In this document: positions 1 to 6,704 of the stretch, one piece after another | Layout of the letters: each line of letters begins with the position of its first letter | Numbering within the stretch: position 1 is the first letter of the stretch | Assembly: GCA_014379925.1 (NCBI GenBank) | Contig: JACMKY010000550.1 | Coordinates: 1 to 10,093 of the forward strand | Reading direction: 5' to 3' | DNA length: 10,093 nt | From: Cytophagales bacterium | Lineage (GTDB): Bacteria; Bacteroidota; Bacteroidia; Cytophagales; ES-bin-26 | Position numbers and translations under genes: made by a program | Notes under the pieces: model-generated | Database searches by the model: none | What the model was told of the DNA's origin: nothing | Seen by the model: only the letters and a program-made list of their open reading frames with translations

Positions 1-545
1 AACGAGCGGGACACCTGCTGGACGTGGCCGGGGGCACGGGGCTGTTCGCCTACGAATGGCTGCTGGCCAACCCGGAATCCACGGCCACGGTGGTGGACCG
101 ACCCTCGGTGCTGGCGGTGGCGGCCGAGTTCCTGGACGCGTTTTGCGGGGGTGAGCGAGCGGGGGCCCGGGGCGTAAAGGAACGGGTCGAGTTGCGGCCC
201 GGGGATATGCTGGCCGATGAACTCCCCCGGGCGGACGTGGTGCTGGCGGCCAGCCTTTTCCACGATTGGCCGACCGAGACCTGCGACCGGTTGGCCCACC
301 GGTTCGCCGAAGCCCTCCGTCCCGGCGGCGAGTTGTGGGTCCACGATGCCTTCCTGAACGACGACCTAGACGGTCCGCTCGCCGTGACCGATTATTCGGC
401 GCAGTTATTCTGGGTAACCAAGGGCCGGGCGTACAGCCGGCGCGAGTACCGCCGTTGGCTATCCGGCGCGGGGTTGGTGACCACTGAAGACTACTTTTCT
501 ACGGGGATGGATTACGGGTTGATTTGGGCCCGCAAGCCTGGGTAA
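1..545 (+). CDS. SAM-dependent O-methyltransferase, 5' end cut off by the window
   Basis: The reading frame is open from base 3 to a TAA at 543-545, giving 180 visible residues. It begins almost at SAM-binding motif I, LLDVAGGTG, so the N-terminal dimerisation/winged-helix part lies outside the window. A later acidic position (VVDRPSVL) fits the end of strand beta-2 that holds the SAM ribose, RPGDM fits motif III, and SLFHDWP matches the (L/F)HDW motif of COMT-like enzymes (Methyltransf_2), whose His is the general base. LRPGGELWVHD is the usual post-motif strand, and the C-terminal AYSRREYRRWLSGAGL is typical of the family. The substrate is likely a small aromatic or polyketide hydroxyl, but it cannot be named from this fragment. 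Hand counts of a few lines give about 70% GC, against 50-60% in sampled yeaG lines, so recent transfer is possible. It ends facing the minus-strand gene at 649-900. Confidence 0.85.
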   Translation, partial: RAGHLLDVAGGTGLFAYEWLLANPESTATVVDRPSVLAVAAEFLDAFCGGERAGARGVKERVELRPGDMLADELPRADVVLAASLFHDWPTETCDRLAHRFAEALRPGGELWVHDAFLNDDLDGPLAVTDYSAQLFWVTKGRAYSRREYRRWLSGAGLVTTEDYFSTGMDYGLIWARKPG

Positions 546-648
546 GCAGCCGTAAGGTCAGGAAGTCGTGCAAAGCGTAACCAAGTATTTACCACTTCGT
601 GACGTATAACTTGCGATTTACTGACTTGCGAGGGTTTTACCCCCGGCG

Positions 649-900
649 TCAATCAATTTCGTTATCCAGTTTGATCAGCTCGAACAACGCATCCTGGGCG
701 GTTGCGTGCCATTCCTTGAACAACGTCCGTTGTTGCGGTGGCAGCAGGGATTGCGCCTGGGCCGCCGTAACCCGGTCCGGCAACGCGCCGGGGTCAACCC
801 CGAAGTAGGACATCAACGTGTCCGGGTCGTAGTGGATCGTTCCGTGGCGGAAGTGGGCCTCGAACGTTTGTCCCCGGAAATCGAATTCGAATGCGCGCAT
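649..900 (-). CDS. small hypothetical protein (83 aa)
   Basis: I do not recognise this protein. The ATG at 900 opens MRAFEFDFRGQTFEAHF and the frame ends at a TGA (649-651). An in-frame TTG at 945 would add 15 residues, but the added stretch looks like translated leader, so the ATG is preferred. The product is soluble and acidic at its C-terminus (LFELIKLDNEID). It has an N-terminal beta-like half with alternating aromatic and charged residues (FEFDFRG, FEAHFRHGTIHY), then DPDTLMSYFGVDPGALPD, then a helical half rich in Gln and Ala. No signal peptide, membrane segment or catalytic motif is visible. It stands alone, convergent with the methyltransferase, with a possible promoter about 50 bases upstream of its start. 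The protein-like composition makes it likely a real gene, though it could be an orphan of restricted distribution. Confidence 0.6.
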   Translation of the reverse strand: MRAFEFDFRGQTFEAHFRHGTIHYDPDTLMSYFGVDPGALPDRVTAAQAQSLLPPQQRTLFKEWHATAQDALFELIKLDNEID

Positions 901-952
901 AGGTTTCAGGCTTGGGTAAAAATCATCCGGCCGGGCAATGCCCAACCAGGCC

Positions 953-979
953 CAATATTAAAAAGAAAAGACCCGACAA
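953..979 (-). promoter_or_regulatory. candidate Bacteroidota-type promoter for the gene at 649-900
   Basis: Read on the minus strand, TAATATTG (953-960) matches seven of eight positions of the Bacteroidota -7 element TAnnTTTG once the two free positions are counted. A TTG (977-979) lies 16 bases upstream, slightly short of the usual spacing to the -33 element. The -7 element is about 52 bases from the ATG at 900. A perfect 6-bp inverted repeat, AGTAGT-TC-ACTACT (983-996), sits just upstream of the -33 position and could be an operator. The assignment is by eye and tentative. Confidence 0.3.
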
Positions 980-1192
980 CCCAGTAGTTCACTACTCCGG
1001 TATAAACTATTCCCTCCCTTTCTTACACGGGTGCTTTACGCAGGAAGCCTGCCCGATTTATTGACTACCCTTTCCGTTTATTTACAATTTAATTCGCCGT
1101 TCCGTCCTGGCAACCGCGTTATCCGGCCGGTTTTGCGGCTTAGGCCACGCCGGAATCACCACCGTCGGCCTCCGGGTTTGGGACATTCCCTG

Positions 1193-1233
1193 ACTTCTTT
1201 CCCCTAAAACGAACGAGGTTACGGGAAAGAAGT
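1193..1233. repeat. inverted repeat / hairpin in the yeaG upstream region
   Basis: ACTTCTTTCCC (1193-1203) is perfectly complementary to GGGAAAGAAGT (1223-1233). After one mismatch (1204/1222) three more pairs form (1205-1207 with 1219-1221), leaving an 11-base loop. Neither arm is followed by a T-run, so it does not look like a simple intrinsic terminator. It could be a structured RNA element, a dyad operator or the remnant of a small element. Confidence 0.6.
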
Positions 1234-1680
1234 GTTACCGGGTCAGTTCCACCCATTGTTCGAAGGCGCGCCGGACGGATTAATGCATCCTGGAATGGCA
1301 ATTCAACAGCCGCCGCGCCCGCCCGCGAAGCGAACAGTCGTTGGCGATTGCCCCGATCGGTTTCAACCCGCCCCGCCTTTTTATTTACCGGTTGTCTGCT
1401 GATGGGACCTCTTCTTTGGAAAGCCTCGACGGTGGCGGGGTCCGTTTTGTGGGCAGTGAACAAATTTTATGGAATGAAGTTTGCCACTTTACCTGTATAA
1501 CCCGGTCGGCTTCGTTATGGTACAGAACGATGCGGCCGATTCCATTCGCAACGAAGACGGGCGGCCAACGCAATTTCGTCTTTCATCACCCGGTGAGCGC
1601 GCCAAGGGCAAAAGGCAGCCAGGCGACCAAACCCACTTTCAGTGATCAGTCTAATCTTAAAACTAAAATTTTACGGCGTC

Positions 1681-3609
1681 ATGGGAATTTTAGAAAAAAT
1701 CAAAACGAATTACAACGTGGCGGCCAACGAGATGTCGATGGCCGAGTACCTGGAGCTCTGCCGGAAGGATTCGAAAGCGTACGCCAAGCCAGCCGAACGG
1801 ATCCTCGACGCAATCGGTGCCCCCGAACTGATCGATACCCGGGAAGAACCGGCGCTCAGCCGCCTTTTTTCCAACAAGGTGATCAAAGTCTACCCCGCTT
1901 TCCGGGAGTTTTACGGAATGGAAAGTACCATTGAGCAGATCGTTTCGTACTTCCGGCATTCGGCGCAGGGACTCGAAGAAAGGAAACAGATCCTGTACCT
2001 GATGGGACCGGTGGGGGGTGGCAAGAGTTCGCTGGCCGAGAAGCTCAAGCAACTGATGCAGGAAAACCCCGTCTACGTGCTGACGGCGGGGCGCGAGGTA
2101 AGCCCGGTCTTCGAGAGTCCCCTGGGTTTGTTTGCCGATTACCGGAACGAGATGGAGGAAGAATACGACATACCGGCCCGGTACGTGCCGGTTTGCATGA
2201 GTCCGTGGGCGACCAAACGCCTGCGCCAATTCGGGGGAGACATCAATCAGTTCCGGGTAGCCAAACTGTACCCCTCCATCCAGGACCAGATTGCCGTCGC
2301 CAAAACGGAGCCCGGCGACGAGAACAACCAGGACATCTCCACGTTGGTGGGCAAAGTGGACATCCGCAAACTGGCCGACTACCAGCAGAGTGATTCGGAT
2401 GCGTATTCCTACACGGGCGGCTTGTGTCTGGCCAACCAGGGCATCCTGGAATTCGTGGAAATGTTCAAGGCCCCCATCAAGGTGCTCAATCCGCTGCTCA
2501 CCGCCACCCAGGAAAACAACTACAAGGGTACCGAACCGATCGGGGCCATTCCCTTCGACGGCATCATCCTGGCGCACTCCAACGAATCCGAGTGGGCCAA
2601 GTTCATGAACGACCGCAAAAACGAGGCTTTTCTGGACCGCATCTACAAGGTGCAGGTGCCCTATTGCCTGCGGGTAAGCGAAGAAATCAAGATTTACGAA
2701 AAGCTGATCCGGGAAAGTTCGCTGAGCCAGGCCACGTGCGCCCCGAAAACCCTGGAATTGCTCGCCCAGTTTGCCGTTATGTCGCGGCTGAAAGACCCCG
2801 AGAACTCCAGCCTGCACGCCAAGATGCGGGTCTACAACGGGGAATCGCTGAAAGACACCGATCCGAATGCCAAGTCGATCCAGGAGTACCGCGACGAAGC
2901 GGGTATCAACGAGGGAATGAACGGCGTGTCCACCCGTTTCGCCTTCAAGATCCTTTCCAAGGTGTTCAACTTCGATTCCGACGAAATCGCCGCCAATCCC
3001 GTGCACTTGCTCTACGTGCTGGAACAGGAAGTAGTCAAGCTGATGCTGCCCCGGGAAACGGAGGAAAAATACCTGAGCCTGATCAAGTCCGTGCTGGCGA
3101 GCCGCTATTCGGAATTCATTTCGGAGGAAATTCAGAAAGCGTACATCGAATCGTACGGCACTTACGGCCAGAACATATTCGAAAAGTACGTGCTCTACTC
3201 CGATCACTGGATGCAGAACAACGACTACCGCGACCCCGATTCCGGGGAGATCCTGGACCGCCGGACGCTCAACCAGGAGCTGGAAAAAATTGAGAAGCCC
3301 GCCGGCATTGCCAACCCCAAGGATTTCCGGTCCGAAATCACCAACTTCACCCTGCGCTACAAGGCCAGCAACGGCGGCAAATCGCCGCGGTGGGATGCCT
3401 ACGAAAAAATCCGGGCCGTGATCGAAAAGAAAATTTTCACCAACACCGAAGACCTGTTGCCCGTTATTTCGTTCAGTGCCAAATCCAACGAGGAAGACGA
3501 GAAAAAGCACCGGGATTTCCTCAAGCGCATGAAGGACCGGGGCTACACGGCCAAGCAAATCCGCATCCTGGTCGACTGGTTCATGCGCGTGAGAAAAACC
3601 ATGGCGTAA
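1681..3609 (+). CDS. yeaG: YeaG/PrkA family AAA+ serine protein kinase
   Basis: The 642-aa product matches the length and sequence of E. coli YeaG (about 644 aa) from end to end, as recalled. The ATG at 1681 gives MGILEKIKTNY, which aligns with the family N-terminus. A GTG at 1642 would add 13 leader residues and is rejected. The N-terminal AAA domain has the Walker A motif GPVGGGKS at residues 109-116. Further family blocks are MSPWATKRL, TEPGDENNQDIS, VGKVDIRKL, EFVEMFKAPIKVL, LAHSNESEW and KDTDPNAKS. The C-terminal PrkA domain includes NIFEKYVLYSDHW, EKIEKPAGI and LLPVISFSAKS. The family is described as a cytosolic protein kinase acting in nitrogen starvation, stationary phase and sporulation; a Bacillus member has also been reported as an AAA+ protease. 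It is the first gene of the yeaG-yeaH-spoVR module, with a 210-base gap full of repeats before yeaH. No frameshift or lost motif was seen. Confidence 0.97.
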   Translation: MGILEKIKTNYNVAANEMSMAEYLELCRKDSKAYAKPAERILDAIGAPELIDTREEPALSRLFSNKVIKVYPAFREFYGMESTIEQIVSYFRHSAQGLEERKQILYLMGPVGGGKSSLAEKLKQLMQENPVYVLTAGREVSPVFESPLGLFADYRNEMEEEYDIPARYVPVCMSPWATKRLRQFGGDINQFRVAKLYPSIQDQIAVAKTEPGDENNQDISTLVGKVDIRKLADYQQSDSDAYSYTGGLCLANQGILEFVEMFKAPIKVLNPLLTATQENNYKGTEPIGAIPFDGIILAHSNESEWAKFMNDRKNEAFLDRIYKVQVPYCLRVSEEIKIYEKLIRESSLSQATCAPKTLELLAQFAVMSRLKDPENSSLHAKMRVYNGESLKDTDPNAKSIQEYRDEAGINEGMNGVSTRFAFKILSKVFNFDSDEIAANPVHLLYVLEQEVVKLMLPRETEEKYLSLIKSVLASRYSEFISEEIQKAYIESYGTYGQNIFEKYVLYSDHWMQNNDYRDPDSGEILDRRTLNQELEKIEKPAGIANPKDFRSEITNFTLRYKASNGGKSPRWDAYEKIRAVIEKKIFTNTEDLLPVISFSAKSNEEDEKKHRDFLKRMKDRGYTAKQIRILVDWFMRVRKTMA

Positions 3610-3612
3610 GGG

Positions 3613-3652
3613 GAGTTTATAAGTGTATGAGTAAGGGAGTTTATGAGTGGGT
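3613..3652 (+). repeat. left arm of inverted repeat, built of degenerate 8-bp units
   Basis: Starting three bases after the yeaG stop, five 8-bp units follow one another: GAGTTTAT, AAGTGTAT, GAGTAAGG, GAGTTTAT, GAGTGGGT. Bases 3613-3648 are the reverse complement of 3779-3814 at 34 of 36 positions. In plus-strand RNA one mismatch becomes a G-U pair, leaving only one A-C mismatch. Together the arms would form a very stable stem closing a loop of about 130 bases. Confidence 0.9.
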
Positions 3653-3672
3653 AAGATTGGCTATATTAGGCT

Positions 3673-3742
3673 AGGCGTCCCCGACTGGGCGTCCCCGACT
3701 GGGCGTCCCCGACTGGGCGTCCCCGACTAGGCGTCCCCGTAC
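3673..3742 (+). repeat. five tandem copies of a 14-bp repeat
   Basis: The unit is (G/A)GGCGTCCCCGACT. Copies lie at 3673-3686, 3687-3700, 3701-3714, 3715-3728 and 3729-3742. The middle three are identical, the first differs only in its first base (A for G), and the fifth diverges after GGCGTCCCCG. A 14-bp period is not a multiple of three and no gene covers it, so it is not a coding repeat. Each unit contains GGG-CGT-CCC, able to form a mini-hairpin, and the whole array sits in the loop of the 3613/3814 inverted repeat. Confidence 0.95.
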
Positions 3743-3778
3743 GGCAATTTGCCCGCTCATTGATTCACTGGCTTTTCA

Positions 3779-3814
3779 ACTCATAAGCTCCCTTACTCAT
3801 ACACTCATAAACTC
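3779..3814 (-). repeat. right arm of inverted repeat, just before the yeaH start
   Basis: On the minus strand this reads as 8-bp units GAGTTTAT, GAGTGTAT, GAGTAAGG, GAGCTTAT and a final GAGT, pairing with 3613-3648. It ends five bases before the yeaH ATG at 3820, and only an A-run (3815-3819) separates stem and start codon. If the stem forms in the mRNA, it would sit directly on the ribosome-binding region of yeaH. Confidence 0.9.
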
Positions 3815-3819
3815 AAAAA

Positions 3820-5091
3820 ATGAGCAACATCATCGACCGGCGGCTCAATTCCCGGGGCAAATCCATCGGCAACCGGCAACGCTTTCTGAAGCGGGTTGAG
3901 GAGCAGATCCGGAAGGCACTGCCCGACATCGTCAGCCAGGAAAGCATTCAGGAAAACAGCACCGGGGGAACGGTGAAGGTTCCCGTTAAAGGCATCGACG
4001 AGCCGGGCTTCAGCCACGATTCCAAAACCGGCAACAAGCAAGTCGTCCGTCCCGGCAACGACCGTTTCTCGGAGGGAGACCGCGTTCCCAAACCCAAGAA
4101 CGATGGCCAGGGGGGCGGGGCGGGCGGTCCCGGTTCCAACAGTCCAGAGGTGACCGAGGATGATTTCGTCGTCATTCTCTCGCGCGAGGAATTCCTGCGC
4201 TTTTTCTTCGACGACCTGGCACTGCCCAATCTGGTCAAGAAGTTCCTGGAGGACGCGACCAGTTTCCAGAACCGGCGGGCCGGTTTTACCAAGTACGGGG
4301 TTCCTTCCCGGCTCAACATCAAGAGCACCTACCAACAGTCGCTGGCCCGGCGGATTTCCCTGCAAGGCATCTACCGGAAGAAGCTCGCGGCGCTGCGGGA
4401 GCAACTGCCCGCCACGTCCGACGACGCCGAAAGGGAACGGCTGCAAGCAGAAATCGAGAAGGTCGACCGGCTGGTGAAAACGGTTCCCTTTCTGGAGGAC
4501 CTCGATTTGCGGTACAACCACTACGAAGCGGTTCCGCTGCCCACCACGTCGGCCGTGATGTTCTGCATTATGGACGTGTCGGGTTCAATGGGGTTCCACG
4601 AGAAAGACGTGGCCAAACGATTCTTTACGCTGCTCTACACCTTCCTGACCCGGCAGTACGAAAACGTGGAACTGGTGTTTATCCGCCACCACACGGTCGC
4701 CAAGGAAGTGGGCGAAGAAGAATTCTTCAACTCCCGGGAGAGCGGCGGTACGGTGGTGGCCCCGTCGCTGGCCCTGATGCACAAGATCATCACCGAACGG
4801 TACAGCACCGGACAGTGGAACATTTACGGGTGCCAGGCTTCGGACGGCGACGTGTGGGCCGATTCGGACGCCAACGAGTCCGCCCGGATGATGAAGGCCG
4901 ACTTGCTGCCCTTGGTGCAGTACATGGCGTACGTGGAAATCAGCAACCGGGTCAAGAGCAGTTCGCTGTGGCGGGTGTACCATAAACTGGCCGACGAAAA
5001 GCTTTTTTCCGTGCGGAAGATTTACGAAACCCACGAGATATGGCCGGTTTTCCGGGGGCTTTTCAAAAAGACCAACGTGTTGGAAGATTGA
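3820..5091 (+). CDS. yeaH: YeaH/YhbH family (DUF444) protein with von Willebrand A-like domain
   Basis: The 423-aa product is collinear with E. coli YeaH (about 427 aa). It opens MSNIIDRRLNSRGKS, matching the family N-terminus, so the ATG at 3820 is firm. An N-terminal basic part is followed by a Gly-rich linker near residues 90-107 (GQGGGAGGPGS), a coiled, charged stretch around residues 185-220 (REQLPATSDDAERERL), then a vWA-like domain. That domain has an intact metal-site motif DVSGS (D252, S254, S256), a possible MIDAS threonine in GGT (T311) and ASDGD (D342). The protein is cytosolic. vWA proteins often partner AAA+ ATPases, so YeaG is the natural partner, by analogy with MoxR/vWA pairs. 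Expression could depend on the hairpin ending five bases before its start. A 7-bp repeat array follows the TGA. Confidence 0.96.
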   Translation: MSNIIDRRLNSRGKSIGNRQRFLKRVEEQIRKALPDIVSQESIQENSTGGTVKVPVKGIDEPGFSHDSKTGNKQVVRPGNDRFSEGDRVPKPKNDGQGGGAGGPGSNSPEVTEDDFVVILSREEFLRFFFDDLALPNLVKKFLEDATSFQNRRAGFTKYGVPSRLNIKSTYQQSLARRISLQGIYRKKLAALREQLPATSDDAERERLQAEIEKVDRLVKTVPFLEDLDLRYNHYEAVPLPTTSAVMFCIMDVSGSMGFHEKDVAKRFFTLLYTFLTRQYENVELVFIRHHTVAKEVGEEEFFNSRESGGTVVAPSLALMHKIITERYSTGQWNIYGCQASDGDVWADSDANESARMMKADLLPLVQYMAYVEISNRVKSSSLWRVYHKLADEKLFSVRKIYETHEIWPVFRGLFKKTNVLED

Positions 5092-5094
5092 TGA

Positions 5095-5115
5095 CAGTAG
5101 GCAGTAGGCAGTATT
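5095..5115 (+). repeat. 7-bp tandem repeat array after yeaH
   Basis: Three contiguous heptamers, CAGTAGG, CAGTAGG and CAGTATT, begin three bases after the yeaH TGA (5089-5091). The array lies in the 98-base gap before spoVR. Its core resembles the AAGCAGT heptamers at the msrA stop and the GAGTAAGG octamer of the 3613/3814 repeat. Confidence 0.8.
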
Positions 5116-5189
5116 CAGCCGATGAAACATTGTTTCCGGGCCGTTTGACGCGGTTGCGTACGTAGCATTTCATTTTGGTACAAGGATTT

Positions 5190-6704
5190 ATGGTAAGCAA
5201 GCAAGTATGCCGAAGCCTGTTCAGCAATCCTACCTGGGATTACCGCACCCTGGCGGCCGCCGACGAAGTGACCAGCCACATCGGGTCGACGTACCTGAAG
5301 CTGACTACCTATCCCAATCAGATTGAGATTGTCACTTCGGAACAGATGCTGGACGCCTATTCGTTGATCGGGTTGCCCACCTCCTATCCCCACTGGAAAT
5401 TCGGGAAGGACTTCGTCATCAACCAGAACAGCTACGTCAAGGGGCGATCCGCCTTGTCCTACGAAATGGTGATCAACTCCAACCCGTGTATCAGCTACAA
5501 CATGGAGAACAACACCACGTGCATGATGGTGCTCGTCATCGCCCACGCCTGCCAGGGACACAACGCGTTTTTTGCCAACAACTACCTCTTCAAGGAATGG
5601 ACTTCCGCCGATTCGATCCTGGATTACATGGCTTTCGCCCGCGAGTACATCCTGGGTTGCGAAGACGAATACGGGGCGGAAGAAGTGGAGAGGGTACTGG
5701 ATGCCTGCCACGCCCTGATGCACTACGGCGTTGACAAGTACCGGAAGCCTGCCAAGGTATCGGCGCTCCAGGAAAAGGAACGGATGAAAAGACGCGTCAG
5801 CGCGCGGCACGAAAACTACAACGAACTGTGGCGGACCTTGCCCGGTGCGGGCGGGTCCAACGGAGCCAATCCGGCCGTCAATCAACCTTTTCCGGACGAA
5901 CCGGAAGAGAACATTCTTTACTTCATTGAAAAAAACGCCCCGACCATGCCGGTCTGGAAGCGGGAAATCGTGCGGATTGTCCGCAAGGTGGCCCAGTACT
6001 TCTACCCGCAGGGCATGACCAAGGTGATGAACGAGGGGTTTGCCACCTTTGTCCATTACCACCTCATCAACCGGATGTTTGACGAGGGATACGTGGACGA
6101 CGGATTCATGCTCGAGTTTCTCCACAGCCACAGTTCGGTGCTTTACCAGCCGGCCTACAACAGCCGCTCTTTCTCGGGCCTGAATCCCTACACGCTGGGA
6201 TACCACATTTTCACGGACATCAAACGCATCTGCCAGCTGCCCACCGACGAAGACAAGCAGTGGTTTCCGGACCTGATCGGCAAGGACTGGCTGGAAGAAG
6301 TCCACTACGCCATGAACAACTTCCGGGATGACAGCTTCATCCTGCAGTACCTGTCGCCGAAGGTGATCCGCGACCTGAAATTGTTCGTGGTGCTGGACGA
6401 GGAAAAAAAGGAGGACTACCAGGTAAACGCGATCCACGACGAACGGGGGTACCGAAGGGTAAGGAATGCGCTCAGCGAACAGTACAAACGGTCGTTCCAC
6501 GTGCCGGAGATCCAGGTCGAAAAAGTGGACCGGCACGCCACCAACACCCTGCACCTGACCCACCGGATCGCGCACGACCGGAAGCTGGACGCCAAAGAAA
6601 CCCAGCTTACCTTGAAACACCTCCGGTATTTGTGGGAGTTTCCGGTGCAGCTCAGTTCCAAAAACAAGCTGGATATCAACGAGGAAGTTTTTGATTGTCC
6701 CTGA
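5190..6704 (+). CDS. spoVR: SpoVR family protein
   Basis: The 504-aa product is collinear with E. coli YcgB (about 510 aa) and Bacillus SpoVR. The ATG at 5190 (MVSKQVCRSLFSNP) is chosen over a TTG at 5175. Strong family blocks are YPNQIEIVTSEQMLDAYS, YPHWKFGK, INSNPCISY, AHACQGHN (H119, H124), NYLFKEW, CHALMHYGVD, ENILYFIEKNAP, VMNEGFATFVHYH (N281, E282, H289, H291), LEFLHSHSSV and SPKVIRDL. The His/Glu pattern looks like a metal centre, but no enzymatic activity is established from the sequence. Bacillus SpoVR is needed for normal spore cortex, and in non-sporeformers the gene travels with yeaG and yeaH, as here. It lies 98 bases after yeaH, and its TGA overlaps the ATG of the downstream permease by one base. 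No signal peptide is visible. Confidence 0.96.
   Translation: MVSKQVCRSLFSNPTWDYRTLAAADEVTSHIGSTYLKLTTYPNQIEIVTSEQMLDAYSLIGLPTSYPHWKFGKDFVINQNSYVKGRSALSYEMVINSNPCISYNMENNTTCMMVLVIAHACQGHNAFFANNYLFKEWTSADSILDYMAFAREYILGCEDEYGAEEVERVLDACHALMHYGVDKYRKPAKVSALQEKERMKRRVSARHENYNELWRTLPGAGGSNGANPAVNQPFPDEPEENILYFIEKNAPTMPVWKREIVRIVRKVAQYFYPQGMTKVMNEGFATFVHYHLINRMFDEGYVDDGFMLEFLHSHSSVLYQPAYNSRSFSGLNPYTLGYHIFTDIKRICQLPTDEDKQWFPDLIGKDWLEEVHYAMNNFRDDSFILQYLSPKVIRDLKLFVVLDEEKKEDYQVNAIHDERGYRRVRNALSEQYKRSFHVPEIQVEKVDRHATNTLHLTHRIAHDRKLDAKETQLTLKHLRYLWEFPVQLSSKNKLDINEEVFDCP

Larger units (their letters stand above)
901..1680. other. long non-coding stretch upstream of yeaG
   Basis: About 780 bases carry no gene I can support. 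Open frames here (for example 1140-1463 minus and 1341-1934 plus) have low-complexity, Arg/Pro-rich translations, rely on TTG or GTG starts or run into yeaG in the wrong frame, and resemble no family. Bases 960-1100 are noticeably AT-richer than the coding DNA. The stretch holds the minus-strand promoter candidate at 953-979, a small hairpin GCAGG-AAG-CCTGC (1040-1052) and the strong inverted repeat at 1193-1233. The yeaG promoter must lie here. TAATCTTA at 1652-1659 weakly resembles a -7 element, but no matching -33 element is visible. The length would allow a long 5' leader, a small RNA or a decayed gene; I cannot tell which. Confidence 0.5.

Noticed and set aside
1140..1463. 107-aa minus-strand frame in the gene-free region
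   Set aside because: Its composition is rich in Arg, Ala and Gly without motifs, it covers the inverted repeat at 1193-1233, and it resembles no known protein.
1341..1934. 197-aa plus-strand frame running into yeaG
   Set aside because: It begins with TTG and overlaps yeaG by over 250 bases in another frame, and the overlapping part is clearly a frame-shifted yeaG.
1690..3558. 622-aa open frame antisense to yeaG
   Set aside because: Its translation is low-complexity (His/Val/Phe/Gly-rich) with no family motifs, while the opposite strand is a full-length, highly conserved gene. It arises from codon bias.
3610..3819. CRISPR array between yeaG and yeaH
   Set aside because: The 14-bp units are contiguous with no spacers and no cas genes are nearby, so this is a simple tandem array.
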